This document shows positions 28,564 to 32,315 of a stretch of 32,315 nt of DNA, one piece after another (within the stretch, counting starts at the first letter, position 1; every line of letters starts with the position of its first letter). A model generated the notes under the pieces. The model was given only the letters and a program-made list of their open reading frames with translations. It made no database searches and was not told where the DNA came from. The DNA is from Lyophyllum atratum (Eukaryota; Basidiomycota; Agaricomycetes; Agaricales; Lyophyllaceae), in NCBI GenBank assembly GCA_014905825.1, contig JACGCN010000125.1, positions 1 through 32,315 of the forward strand. Direction: 5' to 3'. Position numbers and translations under genes: made by a program.

Positions 28564-29792
28564 TCATGTCTTCAGGTTCAGGAAATACTCCAAGTCAAAT
28601 GGCGGGACAGTCTGCAGGTGAAGTATGAGAATCAGAGACTACAACCAGGGATGGAAGCAGAACTGACCTCGGATTCCTTCTGAGACGTCGGTGGAAGCAT
28701 GGTCGGAGGAATCAATGCACCTGGACGAGGTTTTGCCCCAATTTGATGCGCGAATGACCAGACCGTTGACGTATATCGTGTCAGCAATTCCAGAGATGAC
28801 ACTGGCGGTAAACGCACGCGATCTGGATGAAGGAGACACATTGGTTAGCGGATGCGATACCAATGACTTTCCAAGTACCTAGAATGGCTCGGTTGATCTG
28901 GTCAGCCACGGCCTCCCGCCGTTCCTGGCTGAGATACTTAGAAATGGTGCTATGTTCTGGAACCTTGTACGCGAGGAGTCCCCCTACGTTCGTGAGCTCC
29001 TTCAGATATAGGTCGCGGTCGCCAGGCTTCGTGAGCATCTCCGCCAATCCGAGGAGCTTCCGCGCCTTTGAAAGCAACCTCAACTGCTGTTCGAATGGAG
29101 GGGAAGAATCGACATCCATAGCCTGTAGTTCCTGCTGGGGCGAGGTGTGTGGTGGTTCTGGGGTGTCGCCATCCATTTTGGGATATGGCAGGGGGACGGT
29201 GCGGCACGCTTCGATGAATGAAAGGATGCGGAGGTTCAGGGTCAGGTGTGCGGGATCGACGGAGGTGGGACATGCGTATGGGATTGCCTCTGAAATTCTG
29301 GAGCTGCCTGAAGACAGTAGGGACCTCTCGGGAACGGGTCCGGCGAGGACTGACGGAAAGTGCTCGTTGAGCATGGAAGTGGCTTCGTCCACTCGGCCTG
29401 AGAGAATGTGTTCTTGTATCTCTGTCACAACTTTGATGAACGAGGAACTTGTAATCGCTCTAAGACGGACGTACGTTCTCGCAGTTCGACTTGCTTCAAC
29501 TCCTTCTCAGGTAGCTCCGAGTCGGCAGTGGTAGGATTATTCTCTTTATCTGACAAGATTTCATCACCATCGGCGTCAAGATGGTGCACTGTGCTGTCTC
29601 TGGCAAACGCCTTTGCGGTCTTGGGATAGCATTGGTGGCAAAGATAATCTAACACAAGTGCACGCTACAGATTGCGCCTTAATCTAGGGCACTGCCGAAG
29701 ATGCACTAAGGGCTTACGAGCTGATATGGCGTGGAGCTGGCCAGTTGGGTACCAGGCTTTGGGCCCAAGCGCATGCTGTCGAACGAAGACAT
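28564..29792 (-). CDS. LisH-CTLH-CRA protein (RanBPM/GID E3 ligase type)
   Basis: Five exons: 29792-29718, 29664-29475, 29421-28879, 28822-28668 and 28611-28564, totalling 1011 nt (336 aa). A LisH motif lies at about residues 27-50 (LVLDYLCHQCYPKTAKAFAR). A short insert with DKENN follows, then the CTLH motif (QIQEHILSGRVDEATSML then NEHFPSVLA). The C-terminal CRA half contains LLGLAEML, REAVADQINRAIL and, after the third intron, LLTRYTSTVWSFA. No SPRY domain precedes LisH, so the arrangement is closer to Gid8 than to Gid1/RanBP9, although the CRA end resembles RanBPM. Such proteins scaffold the CTLH/GID ubiquitin ligase that degrades gluconeogenic enzymes. The start at 29792 follows from the first exon reading MSSFDSMRLGPKPGTQ into LisH; an additional upstream exon cannot be excluded. 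Confidence 0.85.
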
Positions 29793-29961
29793 GGATGCGT
29801 GGATGGCGTCGAGGAACTCCGTTCAACGCTCGTCGCTGACATGCCCTCGTCACAACTATCCGAGCTTCACTTCATTGATGTTTGCACCTGTTAGGTATCA
29901 AAGCCATCTCTTCCTCATCTAGTGAGCGAACTAATATAATACATGGAAATCCAAGGTGGTA

Positions 29962-31818
29962 CTATACACTAGGTCTGGTACGCGACGACCGACCTCGAGG
30001 CAGGACTGTCGAGTCACTCGGATGCCGCGCTATCGAGTCTCCCGTCAGAAGATCAGCCTCTTCCTCCATTCTACTGCTATACAATGCGCTGTGCCGTCGA
30101 TGTCGAGGCCGGTATATAAACGATTGCGCGACGATTGTTATGTCGAAAACAAGGGTCCCTGCACTTCCCAGAAGATACCTAAATATGGCAATTTAGTACA
30201 AGCGCTCCCTAGAAAATATATGACGAACGGGATGCTTTCTTTCACGAACGCGGCAGATTCTGCTGGAGGTAGTTGCATCTTCGGTGATGAGAGTATAGAC
30301 GCAACGTAGAACGTTGCCCAGAAAAGCGAAAACGAAGAGATACATGGACAGGCCCTATGAAGCAACGTAAGGAGATGGCAAGACATGCAGAAATACAGGT
30401 TCAGACCTCGACAGATTTCCGGACGAACTGGAAAGTACGTCAGGACATATTCGATAAGTCAGACATACAACGTACATTTTTCCATATTGTGGCAGCCGAG
30501 AAGTGAGGTATAATGTCGTACATAGCCATGCGAACATGCGGCCAATACACGTTCGCTAACGGGCTCCGTCATGATGCCTCGTATATGGGAGCGTCTGCAT
30601 GGAATGTCCGTCCGTCGTAAAGCTTGATCTCATGAAGGCTCCCCAGGTTCGTGTCAGATAGCGAAGACATACAGGGCTGCAGATCAGCCATACCCAACCC
30701 TCTGACACGAGTACCTGCCCACATTGGACCGGGGCTCGAAGTAAACCGTTCTGCTGCCCGCCAGCGTGCCGATTCCGAACAAGGCCCATGCACTGAGGAA
30801 AACCATAGTTGCCCCCTCACTCTCGAACTCGTCGATTTGGGCTCGCTACTTGTGGCTCGATTTCTATACCGCCATCTAGATCTCGTTCAAGTGGTCGCCC
30901 TCGTCCAGCTGCGTCTAGCAGAGGGTCCGTGAATGGTATCGGCTGATGAGCCGAGTGTAACGGCGCTGGGACGCCTTGCAAGCCTCCAAGACTCCCACTT
31001 CGCCGCCTATATCGTTCTATACTCCACGACAGCCGCTTCTTCCTCGTTTCATGCCCCGCTTCAGAGTGAAAGCTGTCCGCCAGTGCGGCAAGCGCATTCT
31101 CGTCTACGTCATCTTCATACACCATATCCTGAGAACTACCCACTCTCGAGTCGTGCAAGTGATCGGTGCTGTGGCCCTGCCACCTCGTCTATGATCCGCT
31201 TGTTCGTCTTGTTGGGCAGCAAGGGCAGCTGAGGCGGCGACATTCGCGGCAACAGCGGACAGTGTACGATACCGTGCGGCGCCTCGGTCTATTGACATTC
31301 GACGACTTCTCGATGCGGATGGCAACGGGCGAGCATGGCCGAATGACGGAATGGGTTTTGCGCGCCCGGAGTAGTAGAAATACTGGGCGACAAGGGTACA
31401 GTCCACAAAACGAAGTAGTTGCCAGATATGTCTATCTCCCACGAATCAGCATCGACCAAGGTTATGGAGGTGGAACTGACCTGAAATGGCAGTTGATGAG
31501 TCAGAAGGCATCCAACCAGGTTCGAGAAATCGCCTGCGGCATGAGGGCGCTGATGAGCGAACAAGAACAGCGAAAAAGGCGCAATATGGCGTTACCAAGA
31601 AGCCAGTTGGCCAGGAAAGGAAGAGCAAGGCCTTCGCACGACTGACGGCGTATGTTTTCCAAACCTGTCTAGTAGATGAAGGTCAGCCATGTGTTGCGCG
31701 GTGACGAGGCTGGTGCGAGTGATGATGCGGATCTGGTGACCTACGGGAATTGGGCTCCTAGCCAACAGGCGATGGAGGTATAGCCCAGCAGCTCGCTCAC
31801 GGTCGTCGTGGGGAGCAT
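29962..31818 (-). CDS. PQ-loop repeat transporter (vacuolar amino-acid exporter type), frame broken several times
   Basis: The gene is clearly a seven-helix PQ-loop protein of the Ypq/SLC66 kind. It starts at 31818 with a first helix ending CWLGAQFPQV (first PQ motif), then SCEGLALPFLANWLLGDFSN, LTHQLPFQ, FVDCTLVAQYFYY, a long hydrophilic loop, TMVFLSAWALFGIGTLAG, LCTTLYLTSRLPQ (second PQ motif), GLSMYLFVFAFLGN, and YLLGSAGTLVFDITIVAQSF before the stop at 29962. Recognisable introns are 31744-31669, 31595-31534, 31480-31432, 30722-30677, 30475-30428, 30406-30355 and 30228-30179; one at 31183-31129 is likely. Conserved peptides continue across at least seven points where the frame shifts by one or two bases, so as written there is no intact open frame. 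Related proteins export cationic amino acids from vacuoles; the substrate here is inferred. Confidence 0.8.
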
Positions 31819-32281
31819 TGCTGGCGAGGAGAAGGGAGGAGGGAAGGGTGAAGAGGCTTATCGGAACTTACGAAGCTAGCTCCGGCCAATTCGGTTCATG
31901 TCCGTTCGTATCCTTGCGCTCGGAAACACGGAACTCAGTTAAAACGGTCACACTTCCACTACTAAGCGCAGGCCCACTTGAACTCCAGCCTATGCAATTC
32001 GGTACGGTATGGACCTCTGATACAACGATACAATATATCCACTTTGCCATACTTGGCATTGAACAGCATTGAACGTCAATGAGGTGGATTAATAGGCGCA
32101 CGACGGGGACATCGGTTAAAGCCAGATCAAGTACATATGCAATGCCATGAACCACTCTCGCCCTCAACGTCGAGCTCAAGACAAGTAGCAGCGATGGGCG
32201 CGTGAGTAAGTACATTCGCAGATCACATGTCATTCTCTAAACTGGCAAGCGTGTAACTCAAACTTGCCGTTCCACTTACCC
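31819..32281. other. Upstream region of the PQ-loop gene; no gene recognised
   Basis: These 463 bases hold one long minus-strand frame (32233-31868) with no family resemblance and a composition unlike the neighbouring proteins. They are probably the shared 5' region of the PQ-loop gene and a rightward gene that starts at the window edge. Confidence 0.4.
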
Positions 32282-32315
32282 ATGCCTCCTCGTTCCAGCC
32301 ACAAGCGGGCAGCCG
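32282..32315 (+). CDS. Possible first codons of a gene running off the window
   Basis: An ATG at 32282 opens a frame reading MPPRSSHKRAA to the window end, a basic N-terminus common among fungal nuclear proteins. The position, divergent from the PQ-loop gene, fits the head-to-head pattern seen throughout the window. The stretch is far too short to confirm, and on the other strand the same bases could be an exon ending at a GTAAGT donor. Confidence 0.25.
   Translation, partial: MPPRSSHKRAA

Noticed and set aside
31868..32233. Long minus-strand frame upstream of the PQ-loop gene
   Set aside because: No recognisable motif, no clear splice connection to the PQ-loop start at 31818, and an unusual composition; probably chance in promoter sequence.
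1..32315. Secondary-metabolite cluster, defence system or mobile element
   Set aside because: All recognisable genes are conserved housekeeping families; no synthase core gene, transposase, reverse transcriptase, terminal repeats or repeat array was seen.

Overview
The window is ordinary nuclear chromosome from a filamentous basidiomycete, most likely an Agaricomycete mushroom-forming fungus. The evidence is a dense set of eukaryotic housekeeping genes on both strands, each broken by many short introns (about 46-76 nt, mostly 48-60, GT-AG with two GC-AG exceptions), short intergenic spacers, and protein families and sequence styles typical of basidiomycetes. I found no transposon, rRNA, tRNA, CRISPR, prophage or secondary-metabolite cluster. 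Exon structures were worked out by hand from splice signals plus family conservation. For most genes the summed exon length is an exact multiple of three, which supports the models.

Layout, left to right: the 3' end of a YeeE/YedE-type sulphur transporter (+, 1-615); SLT11/RBM22 splicing factor (-, 1027-2283); MET8 sirohaem synthase (+, 2427-3255); RCL1 rRNA-processing factor (-, 3579-5029); UBA3 NEDD8-activating enzyme (+, 5110-6784); NPR2, a TORC1 regulator (-, 6935-9110); OGG1 8-oxoguanine glycosylase (+, 9160-10532); a first Hsp20 (+, 10919-11490); NMT1 N-myristoyltransferase (-, 11900-14004); a second Hsp20 (-, 14214-14786); an ING-family PHD protein (+, 15036-16337); UFD1 (-, 16609-18345); CCT4 (+, 18474-20513); a small unrecognised two-exon gene (+, 20700-20963); a mitochondrial carrier (-, 21005-22567); an RRN6-like Pol I factor (-, 22798-25916); mitochondrial ribosomal protein uL3m (+, 26049-27233); an unrecognised protein (+, 27601-28420); a LisH-CTLH-CRA protein (-, 28564-29792); a PQ-loop transporter (-, 29962-31818); and possibly the first codons of another gene (+, from 32282).

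Most genes sit in head-to-head pairs sharing very short promoters: SLT11/MET8, RCL1/UBA3, NPR2/OGG1, Hsp20/ING, UFD1/CCT4 and RRN6/uL3m, with 49-249 bp between start codons. Loose functional themes are proteostasis (two Hsp20s, CCT4, UFD1, UBA3, a GID-type protein), ribosome production (RCL1, RRN6-like, uL3m) and sulphur use (YeeE-like transporter, MET8). I see no operon-like system and no convincing undescribed pathway.

The most notable anomaly is that several otherwise well-conserved genes have their frame broken by single-base changes, mainly in homopolymer runs: SLT11, MET8, the 27.6 kb gene, perhaps the mitochondrial carrier, and at least seven places in the PQ-loop gene. Conserved protein sequence continues on both sides of each break. 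This points to base-calling errors in the assembly more than to old pseudogenes, and automated gene models here will be wrong unless corrected.
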